Of a DNA stretch of 64,000 nt, positions 46,847 to 56,045 are shown piece by piece (positions within the stretch are counted from its first letter, which is position 1; the number at the start of each line of letters is the position of its first letter). The DNA lies in the NCBI GenBank assembly GCA_913061315.1, contig CAJXUC010000004.1, positions 49,540-113,539 on the forward strand. The letters run 5' to 3'. This DNA is from an uncultured Gammaproteobacteria bacterium. GTDB taxonomy: Bacteria; Pseudomonadota; Gammaproteobacteria; GCA-001735895. Below the pieces are notes generated by a model. That model worked only from the letters and a program-made list of their open reading frames with translations. It did not search any database and was not told the origin of the DNA. Made by a program: the position numbers and the translations under genes.

Positions 46847-47731
46847 ATGTTACAACAAGTAAGCGACATTGATTTAAGATTACTTCAAGTTTTCCTTACC
46901 GTAGTGCGCTGTGGTGGCTTTGCAGCAGCACAACCCATCCTTAATATTGGGCAACCCACCATCAGCGAACACATGAATCGACTGGAAACACGGATTGGCG
47001 TCAGGCTATGCGAACGGGGTCGCGGCGGATTCAGGCTCACTGAACCGGGCCAGCAGGTACACCAGGCGGCATTGCGGTTATTTACTTCAGTTGAAGACTT
47101 TCGACATGAGATAAGCGACGTTGACAAACAGCTGCGTGGCAAACTGAATATCGGCATTATTGACAATACAATTACTAATACCGCTTCACCATTACCCCTA
47201 GCTATCCACCGATTTAATCAACGCGCCAGCCAAGTCCAAATTCAGATAGAAGTTAAATCGCCTTTAGAAATGGGACAAAGCGTACTACACGGACGACTGC
47301 ATGCCGCCATCGGGCCATATCCATTACATATTTCTGGTCTTGATTACTCACCTCTTTTTGAGGAAAAGCAATATCTATACTGTTCTAACAGTCACCCTTT
47401 CTCAAACCTGACGAGTATCGATATGGACACAATCCGAAGTGCACAAATAGTGGCCCGAAGTTACCTTCATGCGGCGGATCTGAAGGTGCTTGGCGTTAAC
47501 GCTTCAGCCGCGTTAATTGATAATGTTGAGGCGCAAGCAATGCTTATTCTGACCGGGCAATATATCGGATTTTTACCCTCACATTACGCCGAACAGTGGG
47601 TACTAAAGAATCAACTTCAAACATTGCTGCCCAACGCGTTACACTATTCCTCAAGCATTGAATTAGTTGTCAAATCTGGTGGATTTCGCTCTTCTGTTCT
47701 GAAAGCCTTCCTAGATGAGTTAGGGAGATGA
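46847..47731 (+). CDS. LysR-family transcriptional regulator
   Basis: 294-residue LysR protein with an N-terminal HTH (LRLLQVFLTVVRCGGFAAAQ) and effector domain. It is divergent from the ureohydrolase gene across 113 bp, the classical arrangement for a LysR activator and its target. Confidence 0.9.
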   Translation: MLQQVSDIDLRLLQVFLTVVRCGGFAAAQPILNIGQPTISEHMNRLETRIGVRLCERGRGGFRLTEPGQQVHQAALRLFTSVEDFRHEISDVDKQLRGKLNIGIIDNTITNTASPLPLAIHRFNQRASQVQIQIEVKSPLEMGQSVLHGRLHAAIGPYPLHISGLDYSPLFEEKQYLYCSNSHPFSNLTSIDMDTIRSAQIVARSYLHAADLKVLGVNASAALIDNVEAQAMLILTGQYIGFLPSHYAEQWVLKNQLQTLLPNALHYSSSIELVVKSGGFRSSVLKAFLDELGR

Positions 47732-47907
47732 CCTGAATATGATAAAGAAAACCCCTTCACTGGAGACATGAGCGACCGAAATATGAAACAAAAATTTGTC
47801 GTTCGATTTATCAATGGCGCAAATAAGATAGTGAAAAGGCATTACTCTCGGTAGAATCTTTAGTATGAATACGTTCGGCCCAATGAACCTCAACCTAATA
47901 TTAAATT

Positions 47908-48597
47908 TTGATCGATATTAATCTCGTTTTTAGCGTCCTAACACTTGGCTTGGGCTTGGGTCTTCTCCATGCACTTGATGCCGATCATATTATGGCTATT
48001 TCGTCGATGGCATCGGGACAAAACTCGCGGCATCAAAGCGTATGGTCGATTGGTCGCATGATTGGTTTTTGTGTCCGCTGGGCTGTCGGCCACGCTGCCA
48101 TTTTATTAGCTCTGGCAACGCTTTTTATCTTTGCAAAATTTGAACTACCCGCCATAGTCCCCTCGTTGGCTGAGAAGTTTATTGGTGTCTTATTAATGGG
48201 CTTGGGTTGTTGGATATTATGGACCTTGTGGTGCCATAACATAACGCTAGAGACCCACAGCCATGACAACATCACCCATACTCATCTTGCACAACCAGAC
48301 CAACAACATCAGAACCATCCACCGATACTAGTCGGTATCGTCCATGGTTTGGCAGGCAGCGCGCCTGTGCTCGGTATCATTCCTGCGTTGGAAACTAACA
48401 ATGCCTGGCTTGGACTGGCTTACGTGGGTGTATTTTCTTTGGGCGTATTAATCACCATGCTTGTGTTCGGTTGTTTTCTTGGTAAATTACAGCGCTGGTT
48501 ATCGGATTGGGGCCAGCGCCTGTTTCAAATTAGTCGTGTTTGTATTGCTTTTACATCAATCGGGTTCGGTAGCTTCTGGCTATTCTCCTCGGTTTAA
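47908..48597 (+). CDS. Nickel/cobalt permease (NiCoT-like)
   Basis: 229-residue membrane protein with about six helices. The metal-transport signature LLHALDADHIMAISSMASG is in the first helix region, and a His-rich loop (THSHDNITHTHLAQPDQQHQNH) lies near the middle. It leads cbiD-cbiJ-cbiC-cobL-cobI, so cobalt is the likely metal. The start is uncertain: the only in-frame start after an upstream stop (47902-47904) is a TTG at 47908 with no ribosome site, and an ATG at 47883 in another frame reads into a stop. Confidence 0.82.
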   Translation: MIDINLVFSVLTLGLGLGLLHALDADHIMAISSMASGQNSRHQSVWSIGRMIGFCVRWAVGHAAILLALATLFIFAKFELPAIVPSLAEKFIGVLLMGLGCWILWTLWCHNITLETHSHDNITHTHLAQPDQQHQNHPPILVGIVHGLAGSAPVLGIIPALETNNAWLGLAYVGVFSLGVLITMLVFGCFLGKLQRWLSDWGQRLFQISRVCIAFTSIGFGSFWLFSSV

Positions 48598-48626
48598 GTA
48601 GCAATCCGTCAGTCATCAGCACAGTC

Positions 48627-49736
48627 ATGCAAGAAGAAACAACCGAAATAAAGCAAAAACTACGCAGTGGTTTCACCACGGGTGCCTGTGCGACAGTGAC
48701 TTCATTAGCAGCCGCTAATCTGTTGCTAAGTGGTCAAAAGTCATTTAGCTCGAGTATCACCTTACCCAAAGGTCAGGTCATCGAGTTCAAGTTAGAACGC
48801 TGCGAAAAACTCAGCGATAGTCGTGCGACTGCCAGCACGATAAAAGATGCTGGTGACGATCCTGACGCAACTCATTTGGCCACTGTTTTTGCTGAAGTTG
48901 AACTATCAGCCAAATCGGGCGTGCGTTTTTATGCCGCACCGGGCGTTGGCACCGTGACTAAAGATGGCTTATCTATAGCAATTGGTGAACCCGCAATCAA
49001 TCCAGTGCCTCGTCAAATGATGACGGATCATTTGACCAACTTAGCCGATGAAAATGGTTATAGTGGTGGTTTCGAAGTCTCCATCGGCGTCATTAATGGC
49101 GAGAAAATAGCCCTCAAAACCATGAATGGTCGACTGGGTATTCAGGGTGGATTATCAATTCTCGGAACAACCGGCATTGTCCGACCCTTTTCCTGTGCGG
49201 CTTATATTGCATCAATCCACCAATCTATTGACGTAGCGCATGCCAACGGACTATTTGAGATTGCTGCCAGCACTGGATCAACAAGCGAAGCCTATATCCA
49301 AACCCGATTAGGATTAACCGATACAGCCCTAGTCGAGATGGGTGACTTTGTGGGCGCCGTGTTCAAACACTTACGCAAAGTACCCATGCAAAAACTATCG
49401 ATCTGCGGTGGCTTCGGCAAAATGACAAAACTGGCGGCAGGCCATAGTTCATTACACAGTCACGATTCGTCAATAGACTTTGATTATCTGGCCAATTTAG
49501 CCAACGGTTTAGGAGCTTCGTCGGAATTAATCAATACCATTAAACAATGCAACACGAGTCTTGAAGCTTTAAAGCATTGCCAAACACATGAAATACCACT
49601 GGCCAATCGAATCAGTCAGCTGGCACGAAGCCACGCTTTAGAGGTCTGCCATAACAGCGTCGAAATCGATGTTTATTGCGTCAACAAAGCGGGAGAGCTG
49701 GTCGGTAGTAGTTTGAGTGGCAGTAACGTCTTGTGA
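48627..49736 (+). CDS. cbiD: Cobalt-precorrin-5B C1-methyltransferase
   Basis: Early-cobalt-route enzyme that methylates C1. The 369-residue protein has the CbiD start LRSGFTTGACATVTSLAA, IKDAGDDPDATHLA, and GGFGKMTKLAAGH. It begins 30 bp after the permease gene and overlaps cbiJ by four bases. CbiD is diagnostic of the anaerobic-type ring contraction path. Confidence 0.95.
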   Translation: MQEETTEIKQKLRSGFTTGACATVTSLAAANLLLSGQKSFSSSITLPKGQVIEFKLERCEKLSDSRATASTIKDAGDDPDATHLATVFAEVELSAKSGVRFYAAPGVGTVTKDGLSIAIGEPAINPVPRQMMTDHLTNLADENGYSGGFEVSIGVINGEKIALKTMNGRLGIQGGLSILGTTGIVRPFSCAAYIASIHQSIDVAHANGLFEIAASTGSTSEAYIQTRLGLTDTALVEMGDFVGAVFKHLRKVPMQKLSICGGFGKMTKLAAGHSSLHSHDSSIDFDYLANLANGLGASSELINTIKQCNTSLEALKHCQTHEIPLANRISQLARSHALEVCHNSVEIDVYCVNKAGELVGSSLSGSNVL

Positions 49737-50503
49737 AGATACTGATATTAGGCGGCATTGCCGAATCTAAACAATTAGCAACTCAGCTTATCCATCAACA
49801 GCATACCGTCATTTACAGCATCGTTGGCTTAGTTCGCACGCCTGAACTAGCCTGCGAAATTCATATTGGCGGCTTTAGTAGTAATGGCATTAATGGCGGT
49901 CTGGGTTTAGCGAACTATTGCCAGTCACACAATATCGAACTTCTCATCGACGCAACTCACCCCTACGCGGTCGACATTTCTGCTAATGCAGTAACTGCCG
50001 CTAAAATAGTCGATATAGCCTGTTGGCGATATTCACGGTCTGGTTGGGATGAATTCAAATACCCAAATTGGCATTATTATGATGAATGGGATGATCTTGC
50101 GCCACAAATCGAACGCTATCAAAAACCATTCTTTACCATTGGCGCCAGCGTCCTGCACTATTCAGATCGACGCCCTCAAAATCAGCAATGGGTTATGCGT
50201 TGCGCCAAACAGCAGGCGGAAATTGACGGCATTACTCAAATCCATGCGATTGGCCCATTTTATTATGCCGATGAACTCGCGCTCATGCAAAAACACAGGG
50301 TCGATGCTCTCATCAGTAAAGACAGTGGTTGCAGTCGGGTGGCAGAAAAGCTTGACGCCGCATTAACTCTCAATATACCGGTATATGTTCAACGTCGACC
50401 CAAGCTGGCGCAAGCCGAGCAGTCATTCAGCCAAATCGATGATTTAGTCCAATCAATTGAAGGCATCACTGTTGAAAATCCACATATAAGAAGGAAGGTA
50501 TAG
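49733..50503 (+). CDS. cbiJ: Precorrin-6A/cobalt-precorrin-6A reductase
   Basis: NADPH-dependent reduction of the ring at the 6A stage. The 256-residue product (CobK/CbiJ family) begins ILILGGIAESKQLA, a nucleotide-binding start, and contains LLIDATHPYAVDISANA and LISKDSGCSRVAEKLDAA. The GTG start at 49733 overlaps the cbiD stop (GTGA). Confidence 0.93.
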   Translation: MKILILGGIAESKQLATQLIHQQHTVIYSIVGLVRTPELACEIHIGGFSSNGINGGLGLANYCQSHNIELLIDATHPYAVDISANAVTAAKIVDIACWRYSRSGWDEFKYPNWHYYDEWDDLAPQIERYQKPFFTIGASVLHYSDRRPQNQQWVMRCAKQQAEIDGITQIHAIGPFYYADELALMQKHRVDALISKDSGCSRVAEKLDAALTLNIPVYVQRRPKLAQAEQSFSQIDDLVQSIEGITVENPHIRRKV

Positions 50504-50505
50504 CC

Positions 50506-51144
50506 TTGGAAGACTACATAAAAGATCCGCATGAAATTGAAAAAAAGTCATTTGAGATAATTCGAGAAGTCACAGACTTGTCTGATTTTACCGAAATTCA
50601 ACAGCAGATTGTCATGCGTTTAGTCCACACCAGTGGCAATCCAGATGTCGCCCAACAAGTGCGCATGAGTGCCAATGCAATAAATGTGGGCGTAGAAGCA
50701 TTAAACCAAAACCACGCCATATTATGCGACGTAGAAATGGTCAAACAAGGCTTGACCAAACGTTTTTTAACGCAACAACCATTGTGCTTTTTAAACCACG
50801 AAAATACTCCAAAAATTGCCAGTGCGAGCGGTGAAACGCGTACCATGTCAGCACTAGAATTATGGGCACCTTATCTCGAAAACAGTATTGTTATTATCGG
50901 TAATGCACCTACCGCCTTATTTCGTTTAATGGAAATGCTCGAGGCAGGTTCAGTAAAACCCGCTCTCATTATTGGCATGCCGGTTGGCTTTGTTGGTGCA
51001 CCGGAATCAAAGGACTATCTGTGGAATCATCACCAGAATTTAGGGATAGAATGCATCACGCTGAAGGGCCGTGTCGGAGGTAGCGCCTTAGCTGCAGGTG
51101 CATTTAATACACTCGTCCGTCTTAAAAATGGGCTTCAGTTTTAG
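50506..51144 (+). CDS. cbiC: Precorrin-8X/cobalt-precorrin-8 methylmutase
   Basis: Moves the C11 methyl group to C12, completing the corrin pattern (CobH/CbiC). The 212-residue protein has IGNAPTALFRLMEM, GMPVGFVGAPESKDYL and GRVGGSALAAGAFNTL. It starts at a TTG (50506) preceded by a strong AGGAAGG site, so the TTG is well supported. It is two bases after cbiJ. Confidence 0.95.
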   Translation: MEDYIKDPHEIEKKSFEIIREVTDLSDFTEIQQQIVMRLVHTSGNPDVAQQVRMSANAINVGVEALNQNHAILCDVEMVKQGLTKRFLTQQPLCFLNHENTPKIASASGETRTMSALELWAPYLENSIVIIGNAPTALFRLMEMLEAGSVKPALIIGMPVGFVGAPESKDYLWNHHQNLGIECITLKGRVGGSALAAGAFNTLVRLKNGLQF

Positions 51145-51149
51145 GCACG

Positions 51150-52439
51150 ATGGCAACTCAAATACAACATAGCTTAGCAACAAAAATTGAATGGAATGGT
51201 CAACCAATATCCGTGATTAGCCTTGGCTGTGGTCAGCTAAGTTCACTAACACCCCAATCTATCGCAGTCATTAATCAATCCGAAGTGATAGTCGGCTCTG
51301 AGCGTCACTTTGACGAGATTAGTCATATCCAAAACAAGGCTAAAAAAGTCACCTTTCCATCGCCGTTTTCGGCACTGGCGCCATTGCTTGAAGAATTAGC
51401 AAAAGAAGACCAACGAATCTGTATCTTGGCCTCTGGTGATGCTCTATTTTTTGGTATTGGCAGCTGGTTAAACCGACAACTGGGTAATCAAAATTTAAAC
51501 TTCCATCCCAATATTTCGAGTATCCAAGCTTGCTTTCATGCCATTGGTTTGCCGTGGCAAGAAGCAAAAATCGTTAGCCTACACGGTCGACCGTTAAGTT
51601 CACTGAGACGGTACCTTGTCAACCAGCAATTGATAGCTATTTTGACTGATTACACCTCTAATCCAATGGCTATTGCGCGTGAGTTAAATTTACAAGGCTT
51701 AGGTCAATCAGATATTTGGGTTTGCGAAGCCATGGGTAATTTTAATACCGGGCATAACACTCAAAAAGTATCTCAATACAAGGCAGACAATTTAGCTGAA
51801 TTGAGTTTAAGTTTTCAGGCACTTAATGTTTGTATAGTCGCACTCCAAGGCCAAACCACCCAACCCGCCTTTCCTGGCATAGCTGACGAATTATTCTCGA
51901 CTGGTTCAGCACCGGGGTTTGGCATGATCAGTAAGCGTGAAGTTCGCCTGTCAATTTTATCCTTAATGCAACCCAGCCCCAACGAAATAGCTTGGGACAT
52001 AGGTGCCGGTTGCGGCAGTGTCAGTGTCGAATGGGCACGCTGGAATAATACAGGTACGGTCTATGCAATCGAACTCTCACAGACTAGAATCGAGCATATT
52101 AAGATCAATGCGGAGCGCTTTGGCTGCACCCAGAATCTAAAAATTATTGACGGTAAAGCACCCACCAGTTGTGCCGAACTACCCCAACCCGATAGCATCT
52201 TTATAGGGGGTAGCAATGGCCTTGGTGAGATGCTTGACTTCGCTTGGCAACAGCTCAAATCCGGTGGCAAACTGGTGGCTTCCGCCGTGACCCAAGACAG
52301 TCGTGAGGCACTCATCAGCTTTATGTCAGACAAACCAAGCTTCGAACAAGTCGAAATTCAAATTACCAAGAATTCCCCCAATAGCTTAGCGTTGCGAACC
52401 CTAAGCCCGGTGCAATTAGCAAAATGCCAAAAACCTTAA
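51150..52439 (+). CDS. cobL: Fused precorrin-6Y C5,15-methyltransferase/decarboxylase
   Basis: CbiE-CbiT fusion. The N-terminal tetrapyrrole methylase half (about 1-220) contains VIVGSERHF and CILASGDALFFGIGSW; the C-terminal half has the SAM-binding DIGAGCGSVSVEWAR at about 283-297 and PDSIFIGGSNG. It adds methyls at C5 and C15 and decarboxylates the acetate side chain. 429 residues, normal for the fused form. Confidence 0.95.
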   Translation: MATQIQHSLATKIEWNGQPISVISLGCGQLSSLTPQSIAVINQSEVIVGSERHFDEISHIQNKAKKVTFPSPFSALAPLLEELAKEDQRICILASGDALFFGIGSWLNRQLGNQNLNFHPNISSIQACFHAIGLPWQEAKIVSLHGRPLSSLRRYLVNQQLIAILTDYTSNPMAIARELNLQGLGQSDIWVCEAMGNFNTGHNTQKVSQYKADNLAELSLSFQALNVCIVALQGQTTQPAFPGIADELFSTGSAPGFGMISKREVRLSILSLMQPSPNEIAWDIGAGCGSVSVEWARWNNTGTVYAIELSQTRIEHIKINAERFGCTQNLKIIDGKAPTSCAELPQPDSIFIGGSNGLGEMLDFAWQQLKSGGKLVASAVTQDSREALISFMSDKPSFEQVEIQITKNSPNSLALRTLSPVQLAKCQKP

Positions 52440-52457
52440 AACCAGATAGCCAATAAC

Positions 52458-53234
52458 ATGACTAACCCAAGCACTCAAATCACAGGCACCTTTTATGGTG
52501 TTGGTGTAGGCCCAGGCGATCCCGAACTATTAACATTAAAAGCGCATCGTTTAATTCAGCACGCGGACCTAGTAACCTACCTCAGCAGCGAGAGCGGCAA
52601 CGCGATGGCGCGCACCATCAGTTCAGCTAGTTTAGACAAAGCCTCGAATCCGTTACAGCAAGAACACCCCATCGTTATGCCAATGGATGAGAACCGAGAC
52701 AATATTAATTTGGTTTATGATGCAGCAGCAAAGGTCATAGCTAAGCACTTGAACGACGGTAAAAACGTTGTTTTTCTATGCCTCGGTGATCCCTTTTTTT
52801 TCGGCTCATTCGCTTATTTATACGATCGTTTAAATGATCTACACAAGGTTGAAACCATACCGGGTGTTACCGCCATTAATGCCTCCGTCGCACTCACTGG
52901 ACGTCCGATTGGGTTGTTAGCAGAAAATAGTGCCGTGATTTCAGGCCGTCGAGATGACGATGATATATTGCGAACCTTAGAGCAATTCGACAATGTCGCC
53001 ATTATGAAACCTGGCAGGCGTCGCCCGGACTTATTGCGACTAATCGAGCAATCTGGACGCAGTAGCGACAGTTGTTATATTGAATATGCAGGCCAGCCAA
53101 ACGAGAGAATAGTGTATGACATCCGCATGCTCGACATCACCGTAACGGGACCTTATTTTTCATTATTTCTTATTAGCAAAACTCGAAATTATAGCCCTAG
53201 CCAATCAACTTTAACATTTAAAGGGTTAAATTAA
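52458..53234 (+). CDS. cobI: Precorrin-2/cobalt-factor II C20-methyltransferase
   Basis: CobI/CbiL-type SAM-dependent tetrapyrrole methylase, 258 residues. Motifs are GVGVGPGDPELLTLKA near the N-terminus, FLCLGDPFFFGSFAYL, IPGVTAINASVALTGRP and VAIMKPGRR. It closes the plus-strand run from the Ni/Co permease and converges with the Bax-like gene 44 bp away. Confidence 0.94.
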   Translation: MTNPSTQITGTFYGVGVGPGDPELLTLKAHRLIQHADLVTYLSSESGNAMARTISSASLDKASNPLQQEHPIVMPMDENRDNINLVYDAAAKVIAKHLNDGKNVVFLCLGDPFFFGSFAYLYDRLNDLHKVETIPGVTAINASVALTGRPIGLLAENSAVISGRRDDDDILRTLEQFDNVAIMKPGRRRPDLLRLIEQSGRSSDSCYIEYAGQPNERIVYDIRMLDITVTGPYFSLFLISKTRNYSPSQSTLTFKGLN

Positions 53235-53278
53235 ATACGACCTAACCAATTTCGACAGGTTATTTATTTGAGTTAAGA

Positions 53279-53959
53279 CTAGTCATAATCATCAAAGTGG
53301 TTGAACTTAATAATTGACGTTAATTCTTGACCATATTCGGCCCCTTTTTCAGAATAACGATTGAGTTTTTTGACTAATGCAAACGGGTCTTCCGTTTGCA
53401 TTTTTAATTGTCTAAATTGTTCGAAGGCATCACTGGTGCCAAGCGTATGGTAGTAATCGCTTACCGATGCTTTGACAGAGGGATACTTTCTGAGCCAAAT
53501 TGTCTTATCACCTCGCTGTTTGAGAGCCGATATTCTAGGCTCGTCTTCATTAAACGACCAAACGCCAAAAATATTATAAGCGTCATTAAAGAAACGAGAA
53601 GTTGCCCAGCCACTTTCAATTGCCGCTTGAGCTATGGCAACACTTTTAGGATGTGGTTTAAGCGCCATCAACAAAGCTTCATTACTGGATACTTCATATT
53701 CTAACTTGAGCGTTTCAATTTCATTTGTATCACTAGCTGATTTTATAGACAACAAAACCGATTGATACTGAACCATAAGCTCAGCATGAACGTCATTGAT
53801 AGCTGGTACTATAAGGGTTTTAAAACGAGCTTTTTTTTCAAGTACTGTCATTTCAGGCAGCTCTGAACTTTTGGGTAGATAGCTATAAGTAACAGCAAAA
53901 AATAATACTGCCAAAATAAGTGCCATTACCATTTTTAATTGAACAGAAGTTAATTTCAC
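53279..53959 (-). CDS. Bax-like glucosaminidase-domain protein
   Basis: 226-residue peptidoglycan-acting protein with one N-terminal membrane anchor (about residues 8-27) and a glucosaminidase domain. The catalytic glutamate motif AIESGWATSRFFNDAYNIFG is visible, as is the KYPSVKASVSDYYHTLG region of the E. coli Bax family. It is isolated between two cobalamin loci and has no evident link to them. Confidence 0.88.
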   Translation of the reverse strand: MKLTSVQLKMVMALILAVLFFAVTYSYLPKSSELPEMTVLEKKARFKTLIVPAINDVHAELMVQYQSVLLSIKSASDTNEIETLKLEYEVSSNEALLMALKPHPKSVAIAQAAIESGWATSRFFNDAYNIFGVWSFNEDEPRISALKQRGDKTIWLRKYPSVKASVSDYYHTLGTSDAFEQFRQLKMQTEDPFALVKKLNRYSEKGAEYGQELTSIIKFNHFDDYD

Positions 53960-54176
53960 AGGAATCCTTTATGTTTAGTGAAAGGGTAAAAATAAGTTGA
54001 AACTCACTTAAAAAACTGACTCACAATATCAATCTGCAACGTTCAATTGATAACCAATTTTTTCCTCTCAGGTGACTGTTGACAAGATTAGTGGGTCATT
54101 GATGCAGAACATACATTATTTTACAAAATTAAGTAGAAACGTCTGGCTTTAAAAAAGTATCTCGTTTGGTTCAACC

Positions 54177-54205
54177 AGCAAATTGAGACCAAATTCAAAT
54201 TTGCT
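54177..54205. repeat. Inverted repeat in the bax-like/receiver gap
   Basis: AGCAAATT (54177-54184) and AATTTGCT (54198-54205) are perfect eight-base arms with a 13-base loop. Function unknown. Confidence 0.35.
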
Positions 54206-54463
54206 ATGTCAAAATAATCTTTAAAGATCGCTTAGCGGACTGCTACAGGAATAATGGGGCTTAATTAATGTCGTTTAAGTTTTAAATTTAGAGCGTTATG
54301 ATGGGGACTATACAGTTTAAATTAGCATAAAATAACAACGATTAGTCACTCTAGCGGTCCTCTAACAAAGGAAAAAAATGGATATAAATGTAGGTTAATT
54401 CGTACAAGGGTAGAATCCTATCTAAAAGAAACTCTTACTATTCAATTTGATATTATATATTTT

Positions 54464-54482
54464 ACTATAATAACGTTATAGT
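54464..54482. promoter_or_regulatory. Palindrome at the receiver-gene promoter region
   Basis: ACTATAA (54464-54470) and TTATAGT (54476-54482) are seven-base arms around TAACG. A TATAAT (54482-54487) adjoins it, 63 bp upstream of the receiver gene, so an operator overlapping a promoter is plausible. The -35 is not evident. Confidence 0.35.
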
Positions 54483-54549
54483 ATAATTTATATTCTGCAA
54501 TGAAACACAGGGAATGCATTTATTTTTAACCTCTAGAGGAGCTTAATCG

Positions 54550-54921
54550 ATGTCAACTCAAATACTAATTGTCGATGATGAAGAAATTATTCTTGAAGAA
54601 ACATCAGAAACCCTAACTAATGAAGGTTATGTCTGTTTTACAGCCACTAATATTGCTGCGGCTGTTGAAATAATTAAAAACACACCCGGTATTATTATTG
54701 TTATAACGGATATGAAAATGCCAGAAGGAACCGGTGCAGACTTAATAGAAACCGTTTCATCGGTGTTAGGCCAAGACAAAAAATTTATCATCATGTCGGG
54801 CCATGCTATGCCTGAAGTTGTATCGAATGGGATAGATCTCAGTTTATATCCTTTTTTGAAGAAACCATTGAACGTTAATAATCTAATAGATAAAATTGAA
54901 ACAATGGTCGCTGATAATTAG
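54550..54921 (+). CDS. Stand-alone response-regulator receiver domain
   Basis: 123-residue CheY-like protein with no output domain. The phosphorylation site is Asp54 in VITDMKMPEG, with acidic residues 9-10 (VDDEE), a Ser in IIMSGHAM and Lys in FLKKPLN, so the active site is complete. No kinase gene is nearby, so its partner is unknown. A good ribosome site supports the start. Confidence 0.9.
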   Translation: MSTQILIVDDEEIILEETSETLTNEGYVCFTATNIAAAVEIIKNTPGIIIVITDMKMPEGTGADLIETVSSVLGQDKKFIIMSGHAMPEVVSNGIDLSLYPFLKKPLNVNNLIDKIETMVADN

Positions 54922-55147
54922 GTAACTACGATTGCGGTTCAAGTTTAGCAACAGCACCATGAAAAAGTAATGGATAGACCGCTACCTTAGGAACAAGCTC
55001 TTTTATTGACCTCAGTTTATAGACCTCCCTACTGGCATCAAATGCTCCTATAAAAGATCAGGTCTCATACTCAGTGATGACAATTTATTCTTTATTTTCA
55101 CACATTTTAGCTTTAAATTAACCAACTAACTATTAACATAATGTCCG

Positions 55148-55921
55148 ATGATTATGACATCAAGATCGATCCATATTTTCAGCCTCACTGAACAGGGCAG
55201 ACTAGTTGCGAGTAGGCTACTGCAGCTTATGCCACAGGCAATCCATCAACATCAACCAAAACCTTTTATTAGCTCCGTCCAGCAATCGTTTACTCAGGGT
55301 CATGCGTGTATTTTCATTTGTTCGACTGGCATCGTTATAAGAGCACTTGCGCCAGTCATCGTCGATAAGTACCAAGACCCCCCAATCATAGTGCTAGACG
55401 AGGCAGGTGAATTTGTCATCCCATTACTCTCTGGCCATGAAGGCGGTGCAGGACAACTGGCTTATTATATTGCTCAGGCTATTGGAGCCCAATGTGTTAT
55501 TACATCGGCCACTGATTATAGCCGCCCCGTTTACACCCTTGGCATGGGCTGTGATCGTGGATGTCCCATTGAAATGATAGGTCAACTTTATAAGCAAGTT
55601 TGTAACGACTTAGGCCCAGACATTAATCTGACTGCTTTCGCTAGCATCGACTTAAAGTCTAATGAAGTTGGCTTACTGGAATTAGCCAATCAAATTGGAC
55701 TCAATTTACAAACCTTTCCAGCCAAGTCACTCCGACAGGTCGAACATCAGCTCAGTGTTAAGTCTGACGTTGTGTTTAAAGAGGTCGGTTGTTATGGCGT
55801 TGCTGAGGCTGCCGCCCTGTGTGCCGCTAGTGCTTTAACAGGCCAACCTGCTGAGCTAGTGATCACCAAACAAAAAAACGCTCGCGCGACGATTTCTGTC
55901 GCTCGCAGCTATGCCCTTTGA
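55148..55921 (+). CDS. cbiG: Cobalt-precorrin-5A hydrolase CbiG, short form
   Basis: Opens the delta-lactone of cobalt-precorrin-5A and releases acetaldehyde in the early-cobalt route. The 257-residue protein has the CbiG N-terminal domain (FICSTGIVIRALAPVIVD, LLSGHEGGAGQLAYYIA) and the CobE-like C-terminal domain (LGMGCDRGCPIEMI, AASALTGQPAELV). It is about 90 residues shorter than Salmonella CbiG and lacks most of the middle region. An in-frame ATG two codons later is an alternative start. Confidence 0.92.
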   Translation: MIMTSRSIHIFSLTEQGRLVASRLLQLMPQAIHQHQPKPFISSVQQSFTQGHACIFICSTGIVIRALAPVIVDKYQDPPIIVLDEAGEFVIPLLSGHEGGAGQLAYYIAQAIGAQCVITSATDYSRPVYTLGMGCDRGCPIEMIGQLYKQVCNDLGPDINLTAFASIDLKSNEVGLLELANQIGLNLQTFPAKSLRQVEHQLSVKSDVVFKEVGCYGVAEAAALCAASALTGQPAELVITKQKNARATISVARSYAL

Positions 55922-56045
55922 GACAAAACACATAGACTCTTTATTCATTATTGGCACTTTTTTTGACAAAATTCTAATCAGATGATGAGTGTTTAATTTC
56001 AATTCGATGGCTTCATATCAACCCTCAAATCAATCTACTATTAAT

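Larger units (their letters stand above)
53960..54549. other. Long AT-rich region between bax-like and receiver genes
   Basis: 590 bp, the longest gene-free stretch. No credible reading frame, tRNA or riboswitch seen. It contains two inverted repeats (54177-54205 and 54464-54482). The receiver gene's ribosome site GAGGAG ends about eight bases before its ATG. Confidence 0.6.

Noticed and set aside
54935..54950. GGTTCAAG-like sequence reminiscent of a tRNA T-loop
   Set aside because: No acceptor, D or anticodon stems can be formed around it.
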